Shown here piece after piece: positions 46,473 to 55,319 of a DNA stretch of 64,000 nt. The notes under the pieces were generated by a model. That model saw nothing but the letters and a program-made list of their open reading frames with translations, searched no databases and had not been told where the DNA came from. This DNA is from UBA10649 sp963749905 (GTDB lineage Bacteria > Actinomycetota > Actinomycetes > S36-B12). Where the stretch lies: positions 983,740 to 1,047,739 of the forward strand of contig CAVVOF010000003.1 of the NCBI GenBank assembly GCA_963749905.1. The letters run 5' to 3'. Both the position numbers and the translations under genes were made by a program. The first letter of the stretch is position 1. Each line of letters begins with the position of its first letter.

Positions 46473-47742
46473 GACGAGCCGGATTGCAGTCGAGCAGGTC
46501 CAGAACGTGGATGGCACCGTCAATCGCATGATCATGCAGGGCCGTGGCTCGATCGTGCTGCCAAGGACGATCCGCGTCGAGTATCTCCATGTCGATGAAT
46601 CGAGTCCGAGGTCGGTCGACGTGCTCGACGGATATCTGATGGGGGCTCTCCACTGGGCGATGGCAATCGGCGATCCGCTGGTGGTAGGTGGGCCGGTCAC
46701 CCGAGCGGCTCTGCGGAATGCCGATGCGCTGATGGAGATCTGGGAGAGCTGGGTTCCGGACCGTTACCGGCGGATCGACATCCGTCCGGACACGGTGGTG
46801 GATGCCCCAGCGGGTGCCCTCTGGGAAGGCGACGGGGAGCGCGCGATTGCCGCCTTCTCGGGTGGTGTGGACTCGACCTTCACCCTGCTGAGGCACGTCA
46901 CTGGTTCCCCCGTTGCTTGGCCGTACGAGGTCCGGGACTCCGTCATGGTGCATGGCTTCGACGTTCCGCTTCACGACCGCTCGGCATTCGAGGGTCTCGT
47001 CAGGCGCACTGATCCGCTTCTCGAGGCGCTCGGCGTGCAGCGCCACGTCGTCAGGACCAACGTGCGCGAGTGGCCAGAACTCGACTGGGAGCAGACCTAT
47101 GGCGCACAGCTCGCCTGCGTGCTCCACCAGTTCTCGGGCGAATTCACCCACGGACTGATAGCGGGAGGGCCGCACTACCTGTCTCGGTGGACCGGTTGGG
47201 GAAGCACCGCACTCACGGACCCGCTGCTGTCGGGAGCTCGCATGGCGATCGTCCACGATGGTGCGGCCTTCACCCGGATCCCGAAGGTCTCGGTCATCGC
47301 AGGTCACGACGTCGCGAAGGCTTCCGTCAAGGTGTGCTGGCAGGGGCCGTCACCCGAGCGGAACTGCGGCACATGCGAGAAGTGCCTTCGCACCAGGCTT
47401 TCCTTCTTGGCGGTCGGAGAGACCGAACCAGGATGCTTCGACGGTTCCCTTGACCTGGGTGCCATCCGAAGGATCTCCGTGCACAACCATCACGGCCTTC
47501 GGGACCTGCATCGCATCGTGGACTACTGCGACGCTCACGGGGTGGAGGGACACTGGCTCGACGCGCTGCGCTCGCGGTTGGACGAGCTGGACGCGAGTCA
47601 CGTCGCAGGCGGTCCCGGCGGTCGGCGTCGGGTGCGGGCAGCCGGGGCACGTCGAACTCTCAGGCGGCTTCGAATGCGAGCCCGGGTTGCGGCGAGGGGT
47701 GCTACTCGGTTGAGCCGCTCAGCGGATCGACCTGAGTCGTGA
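46465..47742 (+). CDS. QueC-like PP-loop ATP pyrophosphatase domain protein
   Basis: This intact 425-residue protein has no named function that I recognise. Residues 132-137 are SGGVDS, the PP-loop that binds ATP pyrophosphate in N-type ATP pyrophosphatases. C291, C301, C304 and C307 (CWQGPSPERNCGTCEKC) form a zinc motif like that of QueC, which converts a carboxylate into an amide and nitrile. A first domain (residues 1-120) contains GYLMGALHWAMAIGDPLVVG. The middle holds VHGFDVPLHDRSAFEGLVRR and GGPHYLSRWTGWGSTALTDP. The C-terminus is Arg-rich. Gene coupling with a GT2 and a pyruvyltransferase suggests amidation or a similar modification of a sugar acid; this is inference. Confidence 0.8.
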   Translation: MARTSRIAVEQVQNVDGTVNRMIMQGRGSIVLPRTIRVEYLHVDESSPRSVDVLDGYLMGALHWAMAIGDPLVVGGPVTRAALRNADALMEIWESWVPDRYRRIDIRPDTVVDAPAGALWEGDGERAIAAFSGGVDSTFTLLRHVTGSPVAWPYEVRDSVMVHGFDVPLHDRSAFEGLVRRTDPLLEALGVQRHVVRTNVREWPELDWEQTYGAQLACVLHQFSGEFTHGLIAGGPHYLSRWTGWGSTALTDPLLSGARMAIVHDGAAFTRIPKVSVIAGHDVAKASVKVCWQGPSPERNCGTCEKCLRTRLSFLAVGETEPGCFDGSLDLGAIRRISVHNHHGLRDLHRIVDYCDAHGVEGHWLDALRSRLDELDASHVAGGPGGRRRVRAAGARRTLRRLRMRARVAARGATRLSRSADRPES

Positions 47743-48818
47743 CGGCCCACCCGAGTTTCGGGCTGCTGGTCGCCCCGACGATGAACCTTGGTGACGATAT
47801 CCAGGCCCTGGCCGCGCTCCGGTATCTGCCCGGCGCCAGCTACCTCATCGACCGGGATGACCTCGGCGCCGCGGCCGCTCCTGCCGGAACCCCGCTGGTG
47901 GCGAACGGTTGGTGGGTCAACTATCCCGAGCGACTCAGCATGTCCACGTGCCGGCTGGATCCGCTGCTCACGTCGATCCACATCGCTCGTTCGGGGGTCC
48001 TCAGCGCGAACGGCACCTCGGTCATCGACGTGCTCGACAGGCCGGAGGTCCTGGAGTACCTACGCGAGCGCGGACCCGTGGGCTGCCGGGATCTCGCCTC
48101 TCGTGACCTGCTGGTCGAGCGCGGCGTCGACGCGTTCTTCTCTGGTTGCCTGACGTTGACCCTGCCGTTGACGGCCAAGGGCGTCGCACAGCCTTCCGCA
48201 ACTCGAATCCTGGCGGTGGATATGCCGCGTCGTCTCATGGCACTTGTACGCAGATGGAGTGGTCTGCCGGTCGCGACGTTGACGAACTGGATCTCGCCGC
48301 GGGCCGCGGGCCGGGAGCGCCTCCTGGCTGCTCGTCATCGACTGCTGCAGATCGAGCGGGCGCACGCGGTCATCACCACCCGCCTCCACGTGGCCCTTCC
48401 CTGCATCTCGCTTGGTGTCCCCGTGCTGTGGGTGGTGCCCCGCGGACCGGATAGTCGAGTCGACTCCTACCGATCGTGGGTTCCCACGAGCACTGTCGAG
48501 GGCTTGGCCGAGGAGCTGGGTCGGCGGGCGGATGGTTGGCCCGCCAACCCGCGAGCACATGAGGACACGGCCGCCGCACTCGCCGAGTCCGTGCGATCCT
48601 GGGTATCCGGACGGCGCGCCACTCCTCCCGGAGATAGACACCCACCCGGCGCGGCCCCTCTGGTCACATACGACGGCCTGACCGCCGAGGCGACCAGACG
48701 CTGGGCAGATCTCGACCGCGACGCGAGCTTGCGGGTGCGGCATGCTCGCTGGGCGATGACGGATCGCATTCGACACCGCCGCCGCATTGTCGATGAGGTG
48801 ACGAGATCGGGCCTCTAG
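47739..48818 (+). CDS. Polysaccharide pyruvyltransferase family protein
   Basis: This intact 359-residue protein matches the polysaccharide pyruvyltransferase family (PS_pyruv_trans), which uses phosphoenolpyruvate to add a pyruvate ketal to a sugar. FGLLVAPTMNLGDDIQALAA is the usual N-terminal motif (N.GD..Q), PVGCRDLASRDLLVERGVDA the conserved CRD..S region and FFSGCLTLTLPL the next element. QIERAHAVITTRLHVALPCI contains the ITxRLH motif of the donor side. The last 60 residues are basic and less conserved. GTG 47739 overlaps the PP-loop gene's stop (GTGA). The chemistry gives acidic ketals. Confidence 0.93.
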   Translation: MTAHPSFGLLVAPTMNLGDDIQALAALRYLPGASYLIDRDDLGAAAAPAGTPLVANGWWVNYPERLSMSTCRLDPLLTSIHIARSGVLSANGTSVIDVLDRPEVLEYLRERGPVGCRDLASRDLLVERGVDAFFSGCLTLTLPLTAKGVAQPSATRILAVDMPRRLMALVRRWSGLPVATLTNWISPRAAGRERLLAARHRLLQIERAHAVITTRLHVALPCISLGVPVLWVVPRGPDSRVDSYRSWVPTSTVEGLAEELGRRADGWPANPRAHEDTAAALAESVRSWVSGRRATPPGDRHPPGAAPLVTYDGLTAEATRRWADLDRDASLRVRHARWAMTDRIRHRRRIVDEVTRSGL

Positions 48819-48821
48819 GAT
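48816..48821 (+). promoter_or_regulatory. Leaderless promoter -10 box for the GT2-like gene
   Basis: TAGGAT begins within the preceding stop region, 6 nt before GTG 48828. It favours GTG 48828 over GTG 48825 and makes this a separate unit from the upstream operon. Confidence 0.55.
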
Positions 48822-48827
48822 CGAGTG

Positions 48828-49703
48828 GTGCCTGTTGACGTCATCGTGACTGCCAGCCACGGCTGCCGCCACGCAGCTACGGTGCTGAGTGTCATTCGGC
48901 AACAGTGCAAGGCCGGCGATCGGCTCCTCGTCCTCGAGTCTGAACCGTGCGACTTCACGCCGGGGGTGGCAGGTGCGGAAGATCATGTGACCGGCTCGGT
49001 TGACGACTTCGAGAGCCGAGTCGAGGGTCTGCGGCGGTCGACGGGCGACACCGTGCTCATCCTCGAGGACCACGGAGTCCCCGAGCCTGAGTTCCTCGAG
49101 GCCCTTCGCACGTACTTCGGCGAACACAAGGACCAGACCGCAGTCACCTTCTGGATGCGGAACGGCTCCCTGGACGGGGCGGCTTCGCGAGCGCTCTTCG
49201 CCTTCGTCGCTGGTGCGGCAGTGTCGACGCGAACGGCTGGCCGTCCGGCGATTGTCGCCTCGTCCTTTGCCCTCACCGGTCAGGAACTCGAGGACTGCCG
49301 TCAGGCGGCCCGTGACGGTGTGTTGGCCCCCGGAAACCTTGAGTACCAGGTCATTCCGCGGCTCCTTTCGGGGGCGAAGAGCTCGGTTCCCACCGAGCTG
49401 ACGCTCATCCACCATCAGCGCAACACCGTGCGTGAGGCCCTCAGCGCCACCTACTGGAACGCACGCCAAACTGGCTGGGTGGAACGTGATGCGAGACTGT
49501 CGGGGGGCGCTGTCCGCCACACCGTCAAGCGGTATCCGGGACGAGCCGTCCGGCTGCTGCGACGAGGTCGAGGAGATCTGCCCGAGCGCTGCATCCTTGT
49601 CGCCATGGGCTCTGTGGGGCTGGCCGGTTGGTGGGCCGGCAGGCTTCATGGTCCCGGACGGTCCGCTACCAGGCTGCGCGATGCGCACCCAGTCCCCGCC
49701 TGA
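48828..49703 (+). CDS. GT2-like glycosyltransferase
   Basis: This intact 291-residue protein has a GT-A-like N-terminus: VDVIVTASHGCRHAATVLSV, DRLLVLESEPCDF, VEGLRRSTGDTVLILEDHGV and PEPEFLEALRTYF. LEDH would replace the usual DxD. The middle is less typical (ALFAFVAGAAVSTRTAGRPA, SSFALTGQELEDCRQAAR). LTLIHHQRNTVREALSATYW near the C-terminus resembles the conserved HxR/N..T element of lipid-linked GT2 enzymes. The last 40 residues hold a weak hydrophobic segment (CILVAMGSVGLAGWWAG) that may touch the membrane. I am fairly sure of the fold but not of the activity. Confidence 0.72.
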   Translation: MPVDVIVTASHGCRHAATVLSVIRQQCKAGDRLLVLESEPCDFTPGVAGAEDHVTGSVDDFESRVEGLRRSTGDTVLILEDHGVPEPEFLEALRTYFGEHKDQTAVTFWMRNGSLDGAASRALFAFVAGAAVSTRTAGRPAIVASSFALTGQELEDCRQAARDGVLAPGNLEYQVIPRLLSGAKSSVPTELTLIHHQRNTVREALSATYWNARQTGWVERDARLSGGAVRHTVKRYPGRAVRLLRRGRGDLPERCILVAMGSVGLAGWWAGRLHGPGRSATRLRDAHPVPA

Positions 49704-49708
49704 GTCCG

Positions 49709-51295
49709 ATGCGACGCCGGCGAACGACCTACGAGGACGCGGTTCGCGACCGACTCGACCTGATCGAAGAGCAGCTGGGTCTGCCGCGCGGGCGGGCCGC
49801 CTTGGGTTCAGATGATCGGATCAGGGAACTCCTTCTCGATGGCAGGCGTCCGGCGGAGTTGAGGGCCGCGGTCGTGATCCTGGCGGCGACAGGGAGCTAC
49901 GCCTCGCAGGACCGGCAGCGTGAGCTTGCCGCCTGGATCTCAACTGGCAGCCTGCCTGACTGCACCGCCCTGCTCGCGCGCTGGATTCGCGCGGCACCTG
50001 CGCGGGCGCGGCAACGTCGTCTTGAGGTCCCGCCAGCGGTCGTGGTCGACCTGACCCGAACCAGTCGGGCGGTGGAGACGACGGGGATTCCTCGGGTGGC
50101 CCGCGCCCTCGCCGCTGAGGCGGTCGCGCGTGGATACGTGCCGATCGTTTGGGAGGGCGGGGCGCCCGGCCCCGTCGAGCTGGGGAACGAGGGGTCCGAC
50201 GTGGTCTTCCCTGACTCGGCTTGGGGCGCCGCGGGAGTTAGGCGGCGCGGCGCTGCGGCTCTGAAGCGAAGCTACTGGCACGCCATGAGATGGCTCTCGA
50301 TGGTTCGTGGGGGAGCCCAAGTCGTTCGGCTGCTGCGCGCCGTCGCCGCACCGCTCGGTGACGCGATCAACGATCGTTCCGGGCCAACGCACGCATACTT
50401 GTTGGCCAACTGCCACTACGTGAGCCCGGAGGTGAACCGTCCGGACACGGTCACCAGGATCCTGGCGTGGCGAGAGGCGTGCGACAGTGTCCGCCTGACG
50501 GTCACCCTGCATGATCTGCTCCCGCTGGTTGAGCCACGGTTCTTCGCGCCGGACCAACGGGTCGAACACATCGACTTCATGAATCTGGTGGCACACGCCG
50601 ACTGCGTCGTGGTCGCGTCAGACCATCTGGTGGAGCAGGTCGAGGGGTCCTGCCAGCTGCTGGGCGCTCAGTCGACGCCGGCGGTCGAGGTGGTTCCCTA
50701 CGGGAGTGATGCCGCGTCGTGGATCCCTAAGGGCGCGCCCGAGGAGCGTCGTCCGGCGTTCCTGATGGTCGGCAGCATGGAACTGCGGAAGAACCACGCG
50801 CTGGCCCTGCGAGCGTTGGGGTTGCTCTCGGAGAGTGGGACCCCTACGACACTGCACGTCGTAGGCAGCGCGCGGCCCGTTCACCCAGACACCGTTGCAG
50901 CGCTCGACTACGCCCGACGCAGTGGCGTCGAGGTGATCGAGCACCGCGGAGCAACCGACAGTCACCTCGCGGGGATCATGGATTCCTGCATCGCGTCCCT
51001 CTACCTGTCATGGGCGGAGGGATTCGGCCTGCCTGTCGTCGAGTCGCTTGCCCGCGGGCTTCCCGTCATCGCGACGGACACCCCACCGCATCGAGCGCAC
51101 CAGCGATACGGAGGCGTAGTGCTGACCGCGGTAGACCGGCCGACCGAACTGGCAGATCTTCTGCGGAAGTACATCGAGAATGCCAGCCTGCGAGACGATC
51201 TCCGCCGTTCCATCACCCGTGACTCACTCCCGCGCGGCTACGTGGAGTGGGCTGAGCGGGTGTTTCACGGTGGGTTGCCGCGCCGGGTCAGCTGA
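49709..51295 (+). CDS. GT4-family glycosyltransferase with N-terminal extension
   Basis: This intact 528-residue protein has a 100-residue extension (YEDAVRDRLDLIEEQLGLPR, then LRAAVVILAATGSYASQDRQ) ahead of a GT4 enzyme. VVVDLTRTSRAVETTGIPRV is the Gly loop, VRLTVTLHDLLPLVEPRFFA and HADCVVVASDHLVEQVEGSC the interdomain region. PAFLMVGSMELRKNHALALR opens the donor domain, and YLSWAEGFGLPVVESLARGL is the Ex7E motif. The gene starts at ATG 49709, 5 bp after the previous stop. It resembles the GT4 halves of the giant protein at 290-3858 in its TGIPRV and MELRKNH motifs. The 3' end overlaps the convergent ABC exporter by 8 bp in the palindrome TCAGCTGA. Confidence 0.88.
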   Translation: MRRRRTTYEDAVRDRLDLIEEQLGLPRGRAALGSDDRIRELLLDGRRPAELRAAVVILAATGSYASQDRQRELAAWISTGSLPDCTALLARWIRAAPARARQRRLEVPPAVVVDLTRTSRAVETTGIPRVARALAAEAVARGYVPIVWEGGAPGPVELGNEGSDVVFPDSAWGAAGVRRRGAAALKRSYWHAMRWLSMVRGGAQVVRLLRAVAAPLGDAINDRSGPTHAYLLANCHYVSPEVNRPDTVTRILAWREACDSVRLTVTLHDLLPLVEPRFFAPDQRVEHIDFMNLVAHADCVVVASDHLVEQVEGSCQLLGAQSTPAVEVVPYGSDAASWIPKGAPEERRPAFLMVGSMELRKNHALALRALGLLSESGTPTTLHVVGSARPVHPDTVAALDYARRSGVEVIEHRGATDSHLAGIMDSCIASLYLSWAEGFGLPVVESLARGLPVIATDTPPHRAHQRYGGVVLTAVDRPTELADLLRKYIENASLRDDLRRSITRDSLPRGYVEWAERVFHGGLPRRVS

Positions 51296-53135
51296 GGCCC
51301 AGCAGACCGGCCTGTGTGTTGAACGCCGGCACCGCGGCTCGTACCTCGGCGAAAGTTCCGAGCGCGACGAGTCTGCCCTCGTCCAGGTACGCAACCTGGT
51401 CGGCGTCGCGCACGGTGGCCAGCCGGTGGGCCACCGTGACGAGGGTGACCTGACCCGAGAGGTCGCGCAGCGCATCGGTGATGGCCTGTTCGGTCTGGGC
51501 GTCCAATGCGCTCGTGGCCTCGTCCAGCACGACCAACTGCGGGTCCGAGTACAGCGCTCGGGCGAGCCCGAGGCGTTGCCGCTGCCCCCCGCTGAGGCGC
51601 GTACCGCGTTCGCCAACCCTGGCGGCGAGTCCGCCCTCCCGGTCGCGGACGAAGTCGGCGAGTCGAGCGCGTTCGAGGGCGTGCCACACTCGCTCGTCAT
51701 CGATGAGGTCCTCAGGGATCCCGAGGGCGACGTTCTGCCGGACCGACCCGTCCATCAGTCCCACTGCCTGGGGAACGTACGCGATCCCGCCCGGCCAGCG
51801 ATGGACGGCGTCCTGCGGGGCCAGGCCGCCGACGCGAACGGTGCCACCCTGCGGCTCGATGACTCCCAGCAGGACATCGGCAAGGGTCGACTTCCCCGCT
51901 CCGGTGCTGCCCACGACCGCGAGGGACTGACCTGGCGGAACCTTCAGACAGACGCCGAGAAGCGCGGGTTCGGGAGCATCGGGATAGGTGAAGGCCACGT
52001 TGTCGAGGGAGACCGAGGCGGAGAAGTCCGCGAAGCCCTGCGCGATGCGCGCTGCGAGGACCGCACCCGAGTGCTCGCCCGGCGAAGGACTGGCGGACTC
52101 GACCTTGGGCAGCGCGTCGTCGAGTTCGAACACGATCGCCGCCTCACCCGAGGCGGACCGGATGGCGATGAGTCCTCCCTGCATGCGCAGGATCGACGGC
52201 ATGATTCGCAAGGCAGCCGTGATGAACACGGCCAGCGTCGCGACGGCGCCCTCGACGCTGCCGCTGAGCAGTTGCGTGCTCGCGAGCAGCAGCGCACCGA
52301 TGACCAAGGCGGCCTCGAGGACGTACTTCGGTACCTGCTGGATGAACAGTCCGTCCGCGCGGGCGACGGCACCGTCCCAGAGTCCCGCGCGAACCCGGTC
52401 CCGGTACACACCGCGTCGACCAGCCGTCGCCAGTTCGCGGAACGAGGCGATCCCCTCCTGGATCGCCACGGTGCTCGAGACCCCGATCCGGGCGGCACGT
52501 GACCCGACGCGTCCGGCCCACCGACCCATAAACCTCTGCAGCACCAGACCGATGACCGCAAAGTAGACGATCGTCGCCACCGTGAGCACGGGGTTGACGA
52601 CCAGGAGCAGTGCGACGATCAGAGTCATCAGGGAGAGTTCGCTGATGGCGATCGAGGCCGCGCCGAGCAGTCCGACGGTCGCTGCGCTGGCACCGGATGT
52701 CAGGGCGTAGGCGGTCTCCTGGGACGACCGAGACTGCACGGTGGTCAGCGACTGGGCGAAGAGGCGTCCGGTGAGGTCCGAGGCGAGCAGGCCCTGTCGG
52801 TTCGCGAGGAAGCGGAGTGTCCGACGCGTGAGTATCAGCCCGATCACCGACTTGCCCACCAGCAGGCAGGCCGCGAGGCCGGCCGCGACGAGGGTGAGCT
52901 GAGCGGTGCTCCAGTCCTGGAGTCCGATTGCGCTGATGACTCCGTCGACTTGGTCGGGGAGAGGGGCGCCCGCCACCGTGTTCAGCGCCAGGTAGGCGAC
53001 GAGGCCGATGAGGATGATCCCGACGAAGTCGAGGAAGGACGTCGTCGCCTGGAGTCCGACGGCCAGCCAGTACCTGCGTCGATCCCGCGGCCACAACAAG
53101 CGCAGGGCGCGCCGGACCGAGGCGATCGCCGTCAC
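51288..53135 (-). CDS. PglK-like ABC exporter/flippase
   Basis: This intact 615-residue fused permease-ATPase has hydrophobic segments at about residues 25-300 (LDFVGIILIGLVAYLAL, LSLMTLIVALLLVVNPVLTV), then FIQQVPKYVLEAALVIGALL. In the ATPase part, Walker A is GSTGAGKSTLADVLLGV with K415, the Q-loop is IAYVPQAVGLMDGSVRQNVA, the signature is LSGGQRQRLGLARAL and Walker B is LVVLDEATSALD, with VAHRLATV as the switch. GTG 53135 is preferred over upstream in-frame codons because it overlaps the stop of the glycosyltransferase gene (GTGA) and gives the normal length. It probably flips a lipid-linked glycan. It is paralogous to the exporter at 30068. Confidence 0.92.
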   Translation of the reverse strand: MTAIASVRRALRLLWPRDRRRYWLAVGLQATTSFLDFVGIILIGLVAYLALNTVAGAPLPDQVDGVISAIGLQDWSTAQLTLVAAGLAACLLVGKSVIGLILTRRTLRFLANRQGLLASDLTGRLFAQSLTTVQSRSSQETAYALTSGASAATVGLLGAASIAISELSLMTLIVALLLVVNPVLTVATIVYFAVIGLVLQRFMGRWAGRVGSRAARIGVSSTVAIQEGIASFRELATAGRRGVYRDRVRAGLWDGAVARADGLFIQQVPKYVLEAALVIGALLLASTQLLSGSVEGAVATLAVFITAALRIMPSILRMQGGLIAIRSASGEAAIVFELDDALPKVESASPSPGEHSGAVLAARIAQGFADFSASVSLDNVAFTYPDAPEPALLGVCLKVPPGQSLAVVGSTGAGKSTLADVLLGVIEPQGGTVRVGGLAPQDAVHRWPGGIAYVPQAVGLMDGSVRQNVALGIPEDLIDDERVWHALERARLADFVRDREGGLAARVGERGTRLSGGQRQRLGLARALYSDPQLVVLDEATSALDAQTEQAITDALRDLSGQVTLVTVAHRLATVRDADQVAYLDEGRLVALGTFAEVRAAVPAFNTQAGLLGLS

Positions 53136-54060
53136 GGCTCCACGGTTCCGCGCACGCGCCACTCCTCTGCCGGGAGCCCAGTCCGCCGGAGGAGGGCGTT
53201 CGCGTATGTCGCCGACGCCGCCGGTGATGCCCGCCAGCCTCGTCCACTCCGCGGGGTGGCGGCGCACGTACTGGGCGAGCCAGGCGGCCAGGTGCGCGTC
53301 CTCCTTGCGCGCCGCCCTGCCGTAGCTCGCCCGGTCGGAGTTGGACCGGCCGTAGATGATGCTCACCGGCTCCGGGAACTCCTCGACGTGCGTGGTGGGC
53401 GGTGCCGCGGCGATCGCCATCTCGATGCGCATCGGTCCGGTCTTGCGGGGCCGGCTCGTCGCGCAGGGCGAGGAAGCTCTCGAACGGGCAGACCGATCCG
53501 CTCATCTGCATGTAGGTCGGCTGCACCAGCTGCTGCCTGATCCACTCGAGTACGGGCAGCCGAGTGGGACCCGCGACCCGGGAAGCTCGTCCAGCTCTCC
53601 AGTGGCTCGTCCCAGGGTCCGTCGAACGGAACCGGTCCGCCTGCTCGTGGCGCATGGCCCAGGGGCCGAAGTACGCGGTGCCGGGCCGCAGCGGCCAGCG
53701 CGCCGTGCGCATCGACGATCGCGTCGATGCCGCGCGACCTGACTTCGTCGTCGTAGGCCAGCCAGTAGATCCAGTCGCTCGGGTCGGACGCCGTTCCGTT
53801 CGAGGTGGATCGACCCAGAACGCCTGATGTGCCATGGTCGGCAGTTCGCGCCCGGTGCAGATCACCTCCACGCCCGGGTGCTGCTCAGCGAAGTCGCCTT
53901 GCCTGCGCATGTCCGTCGGAATCAGGCGACGAGGTGACGCTCAGCAGCACGCGCTGGAAGTGGTGGCAGGCTCGCCGCGATCGACGTCCAGGCATCGTTC
54001 GAACCGCGCACCTCCCCGCCAGACCATGACGACGAGGATGGCTGTGGACTGCCCGGTCAT
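53132..54060 (-). CDS. GT2-like glycosyltransferase (heavily frameshifted)
   Basis: This protein of about 305 residues is read through at least four frame changes between 53400 and 53980. It starts MTGQSTAILVVMVWRGGARF at ATG 54060. In frame 1 the middle reads VEVICTGRELPTMAHQAFWV, and another frame near 53770 gives DWIYWLAYDDEV-type sequence, an acidic DDE element expected at the metal site. MQMSGSVCPFESFLAL and VSIIYGRSNSDRASYGRA follow. The end EEWRVRGTVEP with TGA 53132-53134 overlaps the ABC exporter start. It is translationally coupled on both sides. The fold assignment rests on scattered motifs, so the family is less certain than for most glycosyltransferases here. Confidence 0.6.
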
Positions 54061-55263
54061 CGCGTCGCCTGCGCGTAGACGTCGAGGTACTGGCGCACGA
54101 CGACGGGACCCGACCAGGTGGCAACCGCTCGCTCGCGTGCGGCCCGGCCCCAGACGTCGTCGCCTCGGGCGTCGGAGATCGCCTCGACCAGTCCGACGGC
54201 GAGTGCGTCGGCGTCGCCCGCCGGCGCGAGATAGCCGGTGCCGTGGTGCTGCGACGATGTCCGGCAGTCCGCCGATCTCGAACGCGACCACGGCGCGTCC
54301 GCAGTCTGCGCCTCCATGGCGGTCAGCGGCATGTTGTCCTCGCGACTGGGAACGGCGAGCACGTCGGCCGCGCAGTAGAGCGTGCGCAGGGCCTCGTCTC
54401 CGCTCAGCGGTCCCAGCCCAGGTGACCGGGATGCCACTGGCGATGTGGAGCGATCCGCCTCGGCGGGCCCGCAATGAGCGAGGCTGGAGGTCCGGGTGGG
54501 CGTCGCGTACGGCCGGCAGGGCCAGCTCGAGCAGGTCGAAGCCCTTCCGGTGGTCGTGGATGCCGGCCGAGGCGAGGAACACGATGGTCGGCACGTCCGA
54601 GCGGAACGCCGAGGACCGCGTCGTGCCTCAACGCGGTCCATCGGGGCGAACACGTCCGCGTCGACGACGTGCGGGATGCGGACGATCGGCCAGTCGCGCA
54701 TGAGTGCGCTCTCCTGTGCGGCCTCGCGTCAGCCACGTGCTGGCCGGGACGACTGTGCGTGGGCGCCAGCAGCCGTCGCTTCCGCTCCCACGCATCCCGG
54801 TCGAGGTCCCAGCCCGGACTCGGTCGCCGGGCGGTTGTCCTTGGTGTATCCGGCCCGCCAGCGGGCGTCGGGGGCGTCCACCCCGTAGTGCTCGGTGCCG
54901 CAGAAGGTCCACATGTCGTAGAGCGTCCAGATGACGGGCTTCTCGATGCGGCCGATCTGCTCGATGGTCAGGAAGCCGTCCGTGACCCAGTGCAGGTCGA
55001 CGATGTCGGCGTCGGTGGCGTTGATCTCGCGGCGCGCGGAGGCTGCCGAACCGGGCCGGTGAGCGCCACGTCGAGACGGGTGAGCGCTGCAGTCGCCAGA
55101 GCCGTCGATCGAGTTCGCTGGCGATCCGGAATCGGGCGCCGTGCGCGGTCGTCAGAGACGAGCGGATGCCCTCCTTGACCATCGCCTGGTGGAGCGCAGT
55201 CGCCGCTCGCGCCGCGCCGCCGTTGGTGGCGTAGGTGCTTAGATGGAGCACGGTGGGCGGCAC
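54057..55263 (-). CDS. GT4-family glycosyltransferase (heavily frameshifted)
   Basis: This GT4 enzyme of about 400 residues starts at GTG 55263 (TVLHLSTYATNGGAARAATA, Gly-rich acceptor loop). Frame breaks follow near 55050, 54940, 54800, 54710, 54615, 54410 and 54260. Later fragments are IPHVVDADVFAPMDR, FLASAGIHDHRKGFDLLELA and LRTLYCAADVLAVPSREDNM with LTAMEAQTA, matching the Ex7E-type site. The C-terminus reads WGRAARERAVATWSGPVVVR to TGA 54057-54059, overlapping the next ATG. A TACCGT box lies 6 nt before the start. The frequent HDHRKG variant suggests a WcaC/AmsD-like enzyme. Confidence 0.72.
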
Positions 55264-55269
55264 GGGCCC

Positions 55270-55275
55270 ACGGTA
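55270..55275 (-). promoter_or_regulatory. Leaderless promoter -10 box for the GT4-GT2-ABC operon
   Basis: TACCGT on the minus strand, 6 nt before GTG 55263. Confidence 0.55.
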
Positions 55276-55319
55276 ACGGGTGTGCCCGCGCCCCGGGACG
55301 GACGCGGAGGTGCACCGGG

